Below are positions 5,792 through 13,906 of a DNA stretch of 37,647 bases, one piece after another (within the stretch, counting starts at the first letter, position 1; each line of letters begins with the position of its first letter). Origin of the DNA: Bacteroidaceae bacterium (lineage in GTDB: Bacteria; Bacteroidota; Bacteroidia; Bacteroidales; Bacteroidaceae); contig JAFZVY010000069.1 of the NCBI GenBank assembly GCA_017617575.1, positions 1-37,647 on the forward strand, given 5' to 3'. Made by a program: the position numbers and the translations under genes. The notes under the pieces were generated by a model. It searched no databases, was not told the origin of the DNA, and saw only the letters and a program-made list of their open reading frames with translations.

Positions 5792-8700
5792 TTACTTTCC
5801 AACAACTACACCTTGACCACCAACGACGTACATACCTTTGGTTGGGCGTTTGATGCGACGGCCGTTGAGGTCATAATATTTACCTTTGCCTTTGCCATTA
5901 ACTACCTTGCTGATGCCGTTGGAAGCAGGAGAACCTAAGTATTCGAGTGTGAAGTGGTCAAACTTACAGTCGTTACTCTGATAGTTCTTCAGTTCAACGC
6001 CAAGGGTGAGCACACCATCAGTAATGTCTGTCATCACACTTACGGCACCATCACCCTGTACGGTTGTCATATCCACCTTGCCGTCATTGGCAAAGAGCCA
6101 CGCACCAGAGTGAATAACGCTACTGCTTGTGCGTACAGATACCCTATAGCGACCGTCAGGCAGACCTGATATCTGCTGTGACATCTTGCGGTCGGTAAGG
6201 TTACCTGAACCTTGCCACTTGTTAAAGTAGCTATTGCCGACCTTGGCAGGAAGGTAGCTGGCATATTCCACCTCAAAGGCATCGTCCTGTGAGAGAGTCC
6301 ATCCTATTGGTTGCTTTGCGTGGAAATTGTTGTAGCGTGTACCATCTGCATTGTTGATGACGTATGAAATGTCTATCGCATTATCTTCCGAAGCCTTATC
6401 CATGTTCTCTACTACTGCGGCATACTGACCGCGAAGGATGGCATAGAAATCAAACTTGCCAATGGCATCGCCCGTGTTGTTTCCTGCAATCTCGTTCGTT
6501 GCGCTCCATCGTCCAAGATAGTCACCGCCCTTGTTGTTCTGCAATGTCCAGTAGCCGTCAGGCATATATGCAGGAGTGACGTATGCACGGTCAGTCCAGC
6601 CCTCGCCATTGTTGTCCGTGCGATAGTTCATCGTTGTGTTGTCGTATGACTGAAGACATACGTCGCTATTGCCAACACCTGTGATGACGAGCCACTTTGC
6701 GGCATCGCCCTTTGCCTCGGAATAATTGTCGGCATTGAATGCATCGAAGAACCAAAGAGCGTTCTTGTTCACCTCTGGATATACTTCAGATTCATACCAC
6801 ATGGTCTGATAGTTCTTATCCTGCTGGTTGCCTGCAGCAAGAACAAGTCCATTGTCCGTGCCATGCTCGTATATTGAAAAGAAATACTGGCTCACATCAT
6901 TGGGCATAGCCTCTATCTTCTGCCATCCATGTTCTGCAGAGTGCATCTCCTGTGCCTCCTTTGGAGAGTAGAGGACGACCTGTTCTGCACGAAACTCCTG
7001 TGTGGAAGAACCATTGAGAAGGTTTGCCTGAAAACCGATGTACACTTCTGTATCTTCTTCAAGCTGGAAGTAGAGTCCCTGAGTCTTCAAGTCACCTGTA
7101 CAATTGATGATGCCATAGTAGGCAAGGCTCTGTTCTGGTATATCAGCCGTATTGCAAAGGCTCTTGCTGACAAACATATATGCCTCGCTACTAATGTTGT
7201 ATGTAGTATTGAAGGCTGCACCGAAGTAGTATTTACCTGCTGCAAGCTTAACCTTGCGATAGATACGGGCATTGCTCAGGCTACCTGTGGTATTGCTTCC
7301 TGCATCGTTCCACACACCGAGCATGAGAGCCTCCTTGCCAGAGTACTTGTCGAGTCCATGCTTCGTGCCGTCATTGCCATTAGGAATGTCGAAGTTCTCC
7401 ACCGTCCAGTACTCAGGAGCGCCGAAACGCTTGCTTCCTCCAGCAGAGCGAGTGAAGTCAGAACCTTCAACGAGGTACTGTGACGTAAGGTTGGCTTCTA
7501 TGATACCGTTGAAAGCACCACCTTTGTTCACACCGTCATTAAGGAAAGAACGGTAGGCCGTCGTGAGTGCCGTGCGAGCATTGTTTGCCTCTTCCTCACT
7601 TGATGTCGATGTTATGACCTTAGCCTTTGCGATAGCCTCACGCAATTGGTTTAGCTTGTTCGGATTCAGTTTGCCCGTGTTGTATGCCTGTGCCTTTGCC
7701 TCTGCTTCGCTTGCAGTTGCCTCTACGCCATTGATGAATTCCTGAAGAATCTCGTATGCACTACGGTTGTCTTCCTTGAATGTGATGCGGAAGACTGGTG
7801 CAATGCTGTTTGGCTTTGTGCTTGGCACATTGATGGTAAGCCCATTGATGTCGTGAGTAAACTTAACGTCACCACCACCAAGGAGAGTCACCTTGTCAAC
7901 CTCGCCACTATAAGATGACTCAGCAATGGAGAATGCCTTGAAAGTGAATGTCTCCGTTGATGGCCAAGCCATGATTGTGGCATAGACTGCACCTTCCTTT
8001 TCGACATAGCGCACATCCTGTGCCGTGTATGACTGTCCCTCGTTGAATCCCTGAGCATTCATAGGATTGGCAGCCTCAGCAAGCGGTCCTTCGCCAAAAG
8101 ACTTCCACATACGTGTGCCGAAGATTGACTCACCATTGATGTCCATCCACGCCTTGATGTCAGCCAATACCTTGCGCTCCTTGTCATCAATAGTTCCGTT
8201 ACCCTTAATAGGGATGTTGAGAAGTAGGTTACCATTCTTTGATACGACGTCAATGAGCATACGGATAACCGTAGCACCACTCTTGTAACCACTGTTGTTA
8301 TATACTCCCTGGCTATAGTGCCAGTCACCGATACAAGTACATGTCTGCCAGTATATGTCCTGTGGACGGTCTGGAATACCGCGCTCCACGTCCCACATCA
8401 TATATCCCTTTTGCTCTGGTGTGAGCTGCTTGCCCGTAACGACCACATTCTGCTTGCCACCATTCTGTGCAGCACTATGGTTGTAGTAGTGCTGGAGAAT
8501 GTTCTTGCCTATCTGGTCATCGCAACCATAGAACGGCATGGCAGTATCGTCAAAGTAGAGCATATCAGGAGCATAGTCATTGATAAGCTGAAGCACACGG
8601 TTCTGGAACTTCTGCTTGTAGGCAGCCGATGGCTGGCTTGCACCATTCTGCCATTCCCACTGACCGTGTATTGTTCCGCTATTGTCCCAACCTGTTGAGT

Positions 8701-9358
8701 GCGTATGGTTCTGCGCATAAAGTTCCTGTGGGTCAAGTCCTTCCCACCACTTGCCAACGCCATCAGCCTTGGTAAGGTTGCCGTCAAACTTCTGCGAAGG
8801 TTCGAGCCACGTCCATGCATGTGAGGCATGGATACTCACACCCATTGGCAGTCCCTCTGCCTTGCAGGCATCACTCCATCCCTTGACCAAGTCCTTCTTA
8901 GGACCTACGTTCACGGAGTTCCACTCTTGATAAGGCGAATCCCAGTTGTCGAAGTTGTCGTGATGATTACCAAGCACCATGAAGTAACGAGCACCCACAC
9001 TCTTGTAAAGGCTCACCAGTTCCTGTGGATTCCATTTGTCAGCCTTCCAAGCATTACAAAGTTCCTTTAGTCCGAAGTCCTTTGGATTACCGAAATGACT
9101 CACGTTCCAATTATACGCTCCGCTTCCCTCATAGTACATAAAACGTGCGTACCAGTCACCATCCTCAGCCTGACACTGAGGACCCCAGTGAGCCCAGATA
9201 CCGAATTTTGCGTCCTTGAACCACTCAGGGCATTCCCACGCACTGAGCGATTCCCAGTCATTGCCAAAGGCACCAGTCTCAACAGCTACGTCCGTCTTCT
9301 GTGCGCTGGCAGTAATGGCAAAAGATGTTAGTAATAATGTAATAGTTCTTTTCATCAT
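5792..9358 (-). CDS. Secreted multidomain GH29 alpha-L-fucosidase
   Basis: 1188 residues, much longer than a bare GH29 enzyme. A signal peptide covers residues 1-19. The GH29 barrel follows (about 25-420) with FKDAKFGIWAHWGP at 47-60, the His pair in GNHHDNFD at 130-137, and MLYFDDTAMPF at 266-276 containing the expected nucleophile Asp. Many family members read KHHDGF at the His pair, so the Lys and Gly are replaced here. A beta-sandwich (about 430-535), a three-helix FIVAR-like segment (about 535-608) and two carbohydrate-binding-like beta domains (about 610-800 and 990-1140) come next. The last 35 residues form a short tail (YYDLNGRRI, then P.KGMYVVGG) typical of secreted Prevotella proteins and possibly a T9SS sorting signal. 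The enzyme should release L-fucose from host or diet glycans outside the cell. A divergent AraC regulator shares the 155-bp promoter region; no SusCD genes are nearby. Confidence 0.9.
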   Translation of the reverse strand: MMKRTITLLLTSFAITASAQKTDVAVETGAFGNDWESLSAWECPEWFKDAKFGIWAHWGPQCQAEDGDWYARFMYYEGSGAYNWNVSHFGNPKDFGLKELCNAWKADKWNPQELVSLYKSVGARYFMVLGNHHDNFDNWDSPYQEWNSVNVGPKKDLVKGWSDACKAEGLPMGVSIHASHAWTWLEPSQKFDGNLTKADGVGKWWEGLDPQELYAQNHTHSTGWDNSGTIHGQWEWQNGASQPSAAYKQKFQNRVLQLINDYAPDMLYFDDTAMPFYGCDDQIGKNILQHYYNHSAAQNGGKQNVVVTGKQLTPEQKGYMMWDVERGIPDRPQDIYWQTCTCIGDWHYSQGVYNNSGYKSGATVIRMLIDVVSKNGNLLLNIPIKGNGTIDDKERKVLADIKAWMDINGESIFGTRMWKSFGEGPLAEAANPMNAQGFNEGQSYTAQDVRYVEKEGAVYATIMAWPSTETFTFKAFSIAESSYSGEVDKVTLLGGGDVKFTHDINGLTINVPSTKPNSIAPVFRITFKEDNRSAYEILQEFINGVEATASEAEAKAQAYNTGKLNPNKLNQLREAIAKAKVITSTSSEEEANNARTALTTAYRSFLNDGVNKGGAFNGIIEANLTSQYLVEGSDFTRSAGGSKRFGAPEYWTVENFDIPNGNDGTKHGLDKYSGKEALMLGVWNDAGSNTTGSLSNARIYRKVKLAAGKYYFGAAFNTTYNISSEAYMFVSKSLCNTADIPEQSLAYYGIINCTGDLKTQGLYFQLEEDTEVYIGFQANLLNGSSTQEFRAEQVVLYSPKEAQEMHSAEHGWQKIEAMPNDVSQYFFSIYEHGTDNGLVLAAGNQQDKNYQTMWYESEVYPEVNKNALWFFDAFNADNYSEAKGDAAKWLVITGVGNSDVCLQSYDNTTMNYRTDNNGEGWTDRAYVTPAYMPDGYWTLQNNKGGDYLGRWSATNEIAGNNTGDAIGKFDFYAILRGQYAAVVENMDKASEDNAIDISYVINNADGTRYNNFHAKQPIGWTLSQDDAFEVEYASYLPAKVGNSYFNKWQGSGNLTDRKMSQQISGLPDGRYRVSVRTSSSVIHSGAWLFANDGKVDMTTVQGDGAVSVMTDITDGVLTLGVELKNYQSNDCKFDHFTLEYLGSPASNGISKVVNGKGKGKYYDLNGRRIKRPTKGMYVVGGQGVVVGK

Positions 9359-9410
9359 GTTAAGTTAATTATTAGTAATAAAGTTTATAAAGACTTGTAA
9401 ATAAGCGGTG

Positions 9411-9418
9411 CAAAGATA
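9411..9418 (-). promoter_or_regulatory. -7 promoter element of the fucosidase gene
   Basis: The minus strand reads TATCTTTG followed by CACCGC, a perfect match to the Bacteroidetes consensus, 53 bp before the ATG at 9358. The identical GCACCGC context occurs at the promoter at 2126. Confidence 0.75.
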
Positions 9419-9487
9419 CGAAACAATACATTTCATTAGTTTTATAAAATATTACAAGAATAGCACAATATTGTCATTTGTTGTTTT

Positions 9488-9495
9488 TATCTTTG
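9488..9495 (+). promoter_or_regulatory. -7 promoter element of the AraC-family gene
   Basis: TATCTTTG lies 18 bp before the ATG at 9514. An in-frame ATG at 9478 falls upstream of this element and is therefore rejected as the start. Confidence 0.75.
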
Positions 9496-9513
9496 CACAC
9501 AAAAACGAGAAAT

Positions 9514-10383
9514 ATGGCACAGATACCTATAGAATCAATGAATCTGATGTTGCTCAACGTGGGACGTGCGCAACATAATGCGGACTGGAACTGGCAGGAT
9601 GTGAGTTCCCCTTTTTCACGTATCTACTACGTGATAGAGGGTGAGGCATTATTGCACCTCCCGGGGCAGGATATAAAACTATGCCCACGTCGCATGTACA
9701 TCATTCCTGCCTACACGGTTCATTCATACGAGTGCCACGGTGTGTTTGTTCATTACTATCTTCATGTTTACGAAGGATTCAAGAACGAGATGAACATTCA
9801 GGAGGTGTACGAATTACCAACGGAGGTGGATGGCAGTAAAACAGCAGAACACCTGTTCGAGTTCCTTTGCGAGCAATTACCAAATGCTCGCCTTCCACAC
9901 AGCAACCCAAACACATACGACACATCAGCACAGACATCAGGCTATGTCCAGCGCTATCTCGACATGGCTCTATGGGAAAAGATGGAACTACGCGGAGCCA
10001 TGCTTATGATTATGTCACACTTCATCCATCATGCCACTCCACGTATATGGACCAAGGACGAGCGAATGAAACATGTGCTTGAATACATCCATTCACATAT
10101 CAGCGAAAGCATAGACGTTGACACATTGGCAAGCATTGGCTGTGTCACAAAGTCTTACCTAATAAAACTGTTCAAACGTGACTTTGGCACCTCACCCATT
10201 CAATACATCAATAAGAAGAAGGTGGAACGTGCCCAACTATTGCTTTTTACAACAGACAAGGCAGTAAAAGAAATAGCATATATGCTCGGCTTCAGTGACC
10301 AAAACTATTTCGTCCGCCTATTCCGAAAGGTTACAGACATCACACCACAAGAATACAGACGCAGGGCATGGGCAAAGGCATAA
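9514..10383 (+). CDS. AraC-family transcriptional regulator
   Basis: 289 residues from the ATG at 9514 (MAQIPIESMN). The N-terminal half (about 1-150) is a cupin-like sensing domain with strands such as SRIYYVIEGEALLHLPGQ and a His-rich stretch (VHSYECHGVFVHYYLHVY). The C-terminal 100 residues carry two helix-turn-helix motifs of the AraC/XylS type: DVDTLASIGCVTKSYLIKLF, then the signature KEIAYMLGFSDQNYFVRLFRK and PQEYRRR. It is divergent from the GH29 fucosidase with about 70 bp between their -7 elements, so it probably controls that gene in response to a sugar such as fucose. The ligand is an inference from context. It is not a hybrid two-component sensor, the more usual regulator of Bacteroidales glycan loci. 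Confidence 0.9.
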   Translation: MAQIPIESMNLMLLNVGRAQHNADWNWQDVSSPFSRIYYVIEGEALLHLPGQDIKLCPRRMYIIPAYTVHSYECHGVFVHYYLHVYEGFKNEMNIQEVYELPTEVDGSKTAEHLFEFLCEQLPNARLPHSNPNTYDTSAQTSGYVQRYLDMALWEKMELRGAMLMIMSHFIHHATPRIWTKDERMKHVLEYIHSHISESIDVDTLASIGCVTKSYLIKLFKRDFGTSPIQYINKKKVERAQLLLFTTDKAVKEIAYMLGFSDQNYFVRLFRKVTDITPQEYRRRAWAKA

Positions 10384-10390
10384 CACTAAT

Positions 10391-10431
10391 GAGGGTGTAC
10401 CAGCAGTCATATTGACTTTTGGTACACCCTC
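10391..10431 (+). terminator. Terminator of the AraC-family gene
   Basis: GAGGGTGTACCA (10391-10402) and TGGTACACCCTC (10420-10431) form a perfect 12-bp stem seven bases after the stop, followed by TATCTTGTT. The stem resembles the fucosidase terminator (GGGTGTGCC). The remaining DNA to 10594 is AT-rich, with a 19-bp near-duplicate (TTCCAACTAAACTGTTAAC and a close copy) around 10513-10550 and a small GTCAC...GTGAC hairpin at about 10576-10593 that may end asnB. Confidence 0.8.
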
Positions 10432-10594
10432 TATCTTGTTAGTTGGTTCGTACATTAATGCTAAAGCATAAGGTTCGTAGATAACGAGACTTATAACTTT
10501 ATAGCTTACGAGTTCCAACTAAACTGTTAACTTCCAACTAAACTATTAATTCTTAACTTATAACTTTTAACTCAGTCACAGCAAAGCGTGACTA

Positions 10595-12298
10595 TTAGTA
10601 TGCTTGTTCATGAACGCCCTTGACGGCACGGCCTGATGGTTCGTTCATCTTCTTCCATGCTTCGTCCCATTCGAGGGCGATGGCAGTGGAGCAAGCAACG
10701 GATGCTTCGTGTGGTACGCTCTTGGCTGCGGAGTCACTTGGGAAGTGCTCCTCGAAGATTGAGCGGTAGTAGTATTCCTCCTTGTTAAGTGGAGTGTTGA
10801 TTGGGAAGCGTTCTGCTGCGTGTGCCATCATCTCGTCTGTGACAGCCTCTGAGGTAATCTGCTTGAGAGTGTCAATCCATGAATAGCCTACGCCGTCGCT
10901 GAACTGTTCCTTCTGACGCCATGCCACTGACTCTGGAAGCATATCGGCAAAGGCTTCACGTACCACCTTCTTCTCCATGGTATTGCCCGGACACATCTTG
11001 ACAGATGGGTTGAGGCGCATTGCCACGTCAAGGAACTCCTTGTCAAGGAATGGTACTCGTCCTTCCACACCCCATGCTGAGAGTGACTTGTTGGCACGGA
11101 GACAGTCGTACTGGTAGAGCTTTGCTATCTTGCGCACGGTCTCCTTGTGGAACTCCTCTGCTGATGGTGCCTTGTGGAAATAGAGATAGCCACCGAACAC
11201 CTCGTCTGCTCCTTCGCCTGAGAGAACCATCTTGATACCCATTGACTTGATGACCCTTGCGAGGAGGTACATAGGTGTACTTGCACGCACGGTTGTCACG
11301 TCGTATGTCTCAATGAAGTAGATAACGTCGCGAATGGCGTCGATACCTTCCTGTATTGTATAGTTCACCTCATGGTGTACTGTACCGATGAAGTCTGCCA
11401 CTTCCTTTGCCTTTGCAAGGTCTGGTGCGCCCTTGAGTCCCACTGCAAAAGAGTGAAGACGTGGCCACCAAGCATCGTGCATGTCGTCTGACTCCACACG
11501 CTTGTGTGCATATTTCTTTGCAATGGCACTTGTGACAGATGAATCGAGTCCACCTGAGAGGAGCACGCCGTATGGTACGTCGGACATGAGCTGACGCTTA
11601 ACGGCTGCCTCAAGTGCATCCTTAATGGCATCTGAAGCTGCCTTCTCGTCTGTACTTCCCGGAGCATTGATGTACTTCTGCATGTTGTCCCACTCCATCC
11701 AGTCGCGTGTGTACCACTTGACCATCTCGTATGGACGCTCTGCACCTTCCTTTGCTGGTACGGCATAGTAGCCTGGGAGGAAAGGTTCGTACTGGTCGCA
11801 GAAACCTTCGAGAGCCTTTAACTCTGATGCAACATATACCTTGCCGTCGGCATCGTAGCCGATGTAGAGAGGTATGACTCCTATTGGGTCACGTGCAATG
11901 AGGAATGTGTCCTTCTCCTCGTCATAGAGGGCAAAGGAGAATATTCCGTTGATGTCCTCAAGGAAGTTGACACCCTTCTCACGATAGAGTGCGAGGATGA
12001 CCTCACAGTCGCTACCTGTCTTGAAGGCATAGTCGCTCCTGCGACGTATGTCCTTGTGATTGTATATCTCACCATTGACGCAGAGAATCTGCTTGTTGTC
12101 AGGGGAGATAAGAGGCTGTCCTCCTGAAAGAGGGTCAACGATACTGAGGCGTTCGTGTGCCAGTATGGCAGACTTGCCCACGTAAATGCCACTCCAGTCT
12201 GGTCCGCGGTGGCGAAGTTTCTGTGACATCTTAAGAGCCTTGGTACGTAGTTCCTTGCTCTGCTGACGTATATTGAATATTCCTACTATTGAGCACAT
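10595..12298 (-). CDS. asnB: Asparagine synthetase B, glutamine-hydrolysing
   Basis: 567 residues, close to the usual 550-560. The N-terminus MCSIVGIFN puts the catalytic Cys at position 2, exposed after Met removal, as in class II glutamine amidotransferases. RHRGPD follows near residue 31. The synthetase half carries the pyrophosphate loop LLSGGLDSSV (about 246-256) and VLSGEGADEVFGGY further on. It converts aspartate, glutamine and ATP to asparagine, glutamate and AMP. It follows gltB and gltD on the same strand, 155 bp after gltD, with a repeat-rich gap between. Glutamine from GlnN upstream feeds both GltBD and this enzyme. No clear promoter is seen just upstream, so read-through from gltD is possible. 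Identification is firm. Confidence 0.97.
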   Translation of the reverse strand: MCSIVGIFNIRQQSKELRTKALKMSQKLRHRGPDWSGIYVGKSAILAHERLSIVDPLSGGQPLISPDNKQILCVNGEIYNHKDIRRRSDYAFKTGSDCEVILALYREKGVNFLEDINGIFSFALYDEEKDTFLIARDPIGVIPLYIGYDADGKVYVASELKALEGFCDQYEPFLPGYYAVPAKEGAERPYEMVKWYTRDWMEWDNMQKYINAPGSTDEKAASDAIKDALEAAVKRQLMSDVPYGVLLSGGLDSSVTSAIAKKYAHKRVESDDMHDAWWPRLHSFAVGLKGAPDLAKAKEVADFIGTVHHEVNYTIQEGIDAIRDVIYFIETYDVTTVRASTPMYLLARVIKSMGIKMVLSGEGADEVFGGYLYFHKAPSAEEFHKETVRKIAKLYQYDCLRANKSLSAWGVEGRVPFLDKEFLDVAMRLNPSVKMCPGNTMEKKVVREAFADMLPESVAWRQKEQFSDGVGYSWIDTLKQITSEAVTDEMMAHAAERFPINTPLNKEEYYYRSIFEEHFPSDSAAKSVPHEASVACSTAIALEWDEAWKKMNEPSGRAVKGVHEQAY

Positions 12299-12350
12299 TG
12301 TCTCTTCGAGAGTTAAAAGTTAAAAATAAAAGTTAGTGCTGAGGGGATTA

Positions 12351-12372
12351 GTCGAGCCAAGGACGACTCGAC
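12351..12372. repeat. Small hairpin with AAGGAC loop, copy 1
   Basis: GTCGAGCC and GACTCGAC pair over an AAGGAC loop (one G-T/A-C position). The element at 37411-37432 has the same 8+6+8 layout and the same loop but a different, compensated stem sequence. Confidence 0.6.
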
Positions 12373-12415
12373 TTACTTATCCTCTGCTTTTGAGCATTTG
12401 GTTAGCGTTTGGCGA

Positions 12416-12452
12416 ACCCTTCCCCCTCCCTATGGAGGGCAGGGGGTGGGGT
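12416..12452. repeat. G/C-rich purine/pyrimidine hairpin, copy in the asnB-gltD gap
   Basis: A run of CCCCCTCCC is followed after TAT by GGAGGGCAGGGGG, giving a stable stem that abuts the gltD stop. It belongs to the same type as the element at 30986-31028. Such CCTCCCC/GGGGAGG intergenic hairpins recur in Bacteroidales genomes. It could act as the gltD terminator or a partial one. Confidence 0.6.
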
Positions 12453-12453
12453 C

Positions 12454-13839
12454 TTACTTCTTAAGATACTTATCCACTGCTTCGGCAGTCTTTCTTCCGC
12501 TTGCGATGGCACGTACAACGAGGCTTGCACCTGATGCTGCGTCACCGGCTACGAATACGTTGGCAGGGAACTCAGGCTGCTGTGGCTTGATGAATCCCAT
12601 TGCAAGGAACACAATGTCAGCCTCGATAGTCTCCTTCTTGCCATCAAGCTTCATGATTGGACGTCCTCCGTCTGGGTTTGGTTCCCAGATAACGCCTTCC
12701 ACTTCCACAGCTTTGACGTTGCCTTTCTTGTCACCAATGAACTTGTTGGTGTTCAAAAGCCATCGACGGGTACAGCCTTCCTCATGAGACGATGTAGTCT
12801 TGAGAATCACTGGCCAGTTCGGCCAAGGCGTGTTTGCGTTGTGGCCTACAGGAGGCTTTGGCATGATCTCAATCTGTGTCACCTCTACTGCACCCTGTCG
12901 ATGGGCAGTACCTATACAGTCACTACCTGTATCACCACCACCGATAACGAGTACCTTCTTGCCCTTGCAGTTGACGAGTTCCTCCTTCTTGAACTCCATG
13001 CCAGCCAAGACACGGTTCTGCTGAGAGAGAAGTTCGAGTGCAAGGTGTATGCCGTTGAGTTCACGTCCCGGAGCCTTGAGGTCTCTTGCCTCTGGAGTTC
13101 CTGTACTTACAACGTAGGCATCAAAGTATTTAGCCTTTGCCATCTTGCCTTCTGCATCGAGTTCGCAGCCTTCAGCGAGCTTGGCAGCGTCAATGTTCAC
13201 GCCATAGACAAACTTCACGCCTTCCTGCTCCATCACATTGATGCGGCGGTCGATAACCTGCTTGTTGAGCTTGAAGTTAGGGATACCGTAGCGGAGAAGT
13301 CCTCCAGCAGCCTCGTTCTTGTCGAAGACTGTCACTTCATATCCCTTGTAGTTAAGCTGGTTGGCTGCTGCAAGTCCAGCAGGGCCTGCACCGATGACAG
13401 CCACCTTCTTACCGTTGCGTGCTGGATGCTCTATTGTCACGTAGCCCTCCTGGAAGGCACGCTCAGCGATGGCACACTCGTTCTCACGGTTTGTCACAGC
13501 CTCGCCTGTAGTGTGATAAAGCACGCACGCCTTTTCGCAGAGTGCAGGGCAGATACGTCCTGTGAACTCAGGGAAGTCGTTAGTTGCCTTTAGAATCTTA
13601 TATGCTGTTTCCCAGTCACCGCGGTAGAGGGCGTCGTTCCATTCTGGGTCCTTGTTGCCAAGTGGGCATGCCCAGTGGCAGAAAGGAACACCACAATCCA
13701 TACAACGGCTTGCCTGCTCTTGGCGGTCCTTAGTGTTAAGTGTCTGTTCAACCTCTCCAAAATCATGGATACGGTCATTTATTGGTCGATAACCAGCCTC
13801 CTTGCGAGGCACAGTTAAAAATGCTTTTGGATTTCCCAT
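12454..13839 (-). CDS. gltD: Glutamate synthase small subunit (NADPH)
   Basis: The start at 13839 (MGNPKAFLTVPRKEAGYRP) is preferred because it matches the family N-terminus and has an AAAGTT context; an ATG five codons earlier (13854) is the alternative. This gives 461 residues. The N-terminal Fe-S region has C46, C49, C54 and C58 (CMDCGVPFCHWACP) and C97, C101, C105. An FAD-binding motif follows (VAVIGAGPAGLAAANQL, about 147-163), then a second Rossmann motif for NADPH (VLVIGGGDTGSD, about 295-306). The subunit passes electrons from NADPH to GltB. The gene lies about 67 bp after gltB on the same strand, almost certainly in one transcript. Its stop abuts a G/C-rich hairpin at 12416-12452. 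Confidence 0.96.
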   Translation of the reverse strand: MGNPKAFLTVPRKEAGYRPINDRIHDFGEVEQTLNTKDRQEQASRCMDCGVPFCHWACPLGNKDPEWNDALYRGDWETAYKILKATNDFPEFTGRICPALCEKACVLYHTTGEAVTNRENECAIAERAFQEGYVTIEHPARNGKKVAVIGAGPAGLAAANQLNYKGYEVTVFDKNEAAGGLLRYGIPNFKLNKQVIDRRINVMEQEGVKFVYGVNIDAAKLAEGCELDAEGKMAKAKYFDAYVVSTGTPEARDLKAPGRELNGIHLALELLSQQNRVLAGMEFKKEELVNCKGKKVLVIGGGDTGSDCIGTAHRQGAVEVTQIEIMPKPPVGHNANTPWPNWPVILKTTSSHEEGCTRRWLLNTNKFIGDKKGNVKAVEVEGVIWEPNPDGGRPIMKLDGKKETIEADIVFLAMGFIKPQQPEFPANVFVAGDAASGASLVVRAIASGRKTAEAVDKYLKK

Positions 13840-13906
13840 AACTTTATGTGGCATTTACCATTTACAATTCGCTGTCTCTATTGAGTCATGCAAACTGTAG
13901 ATGTCC

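Noticed and set aside
6929-7483. 184-codon open frame on the + strand
   Set aside because: It is antisense to the middle of the fucosidase gene, has no start context and no family resemblance.
10438-10575. AT-rich 19-bp near-duplicates around TTCCAACTAAAC
   Set aside because: Low-complexity sequence with only two copies and no helical register beyond chance; mentioned in the terminator entry only.
12784-13593. 269-codon open frame on the + strand
   Set aside because: It is antisense to gltD, whose protein sequence is a full match to its family. The product has no recognisable domain and no promoter.
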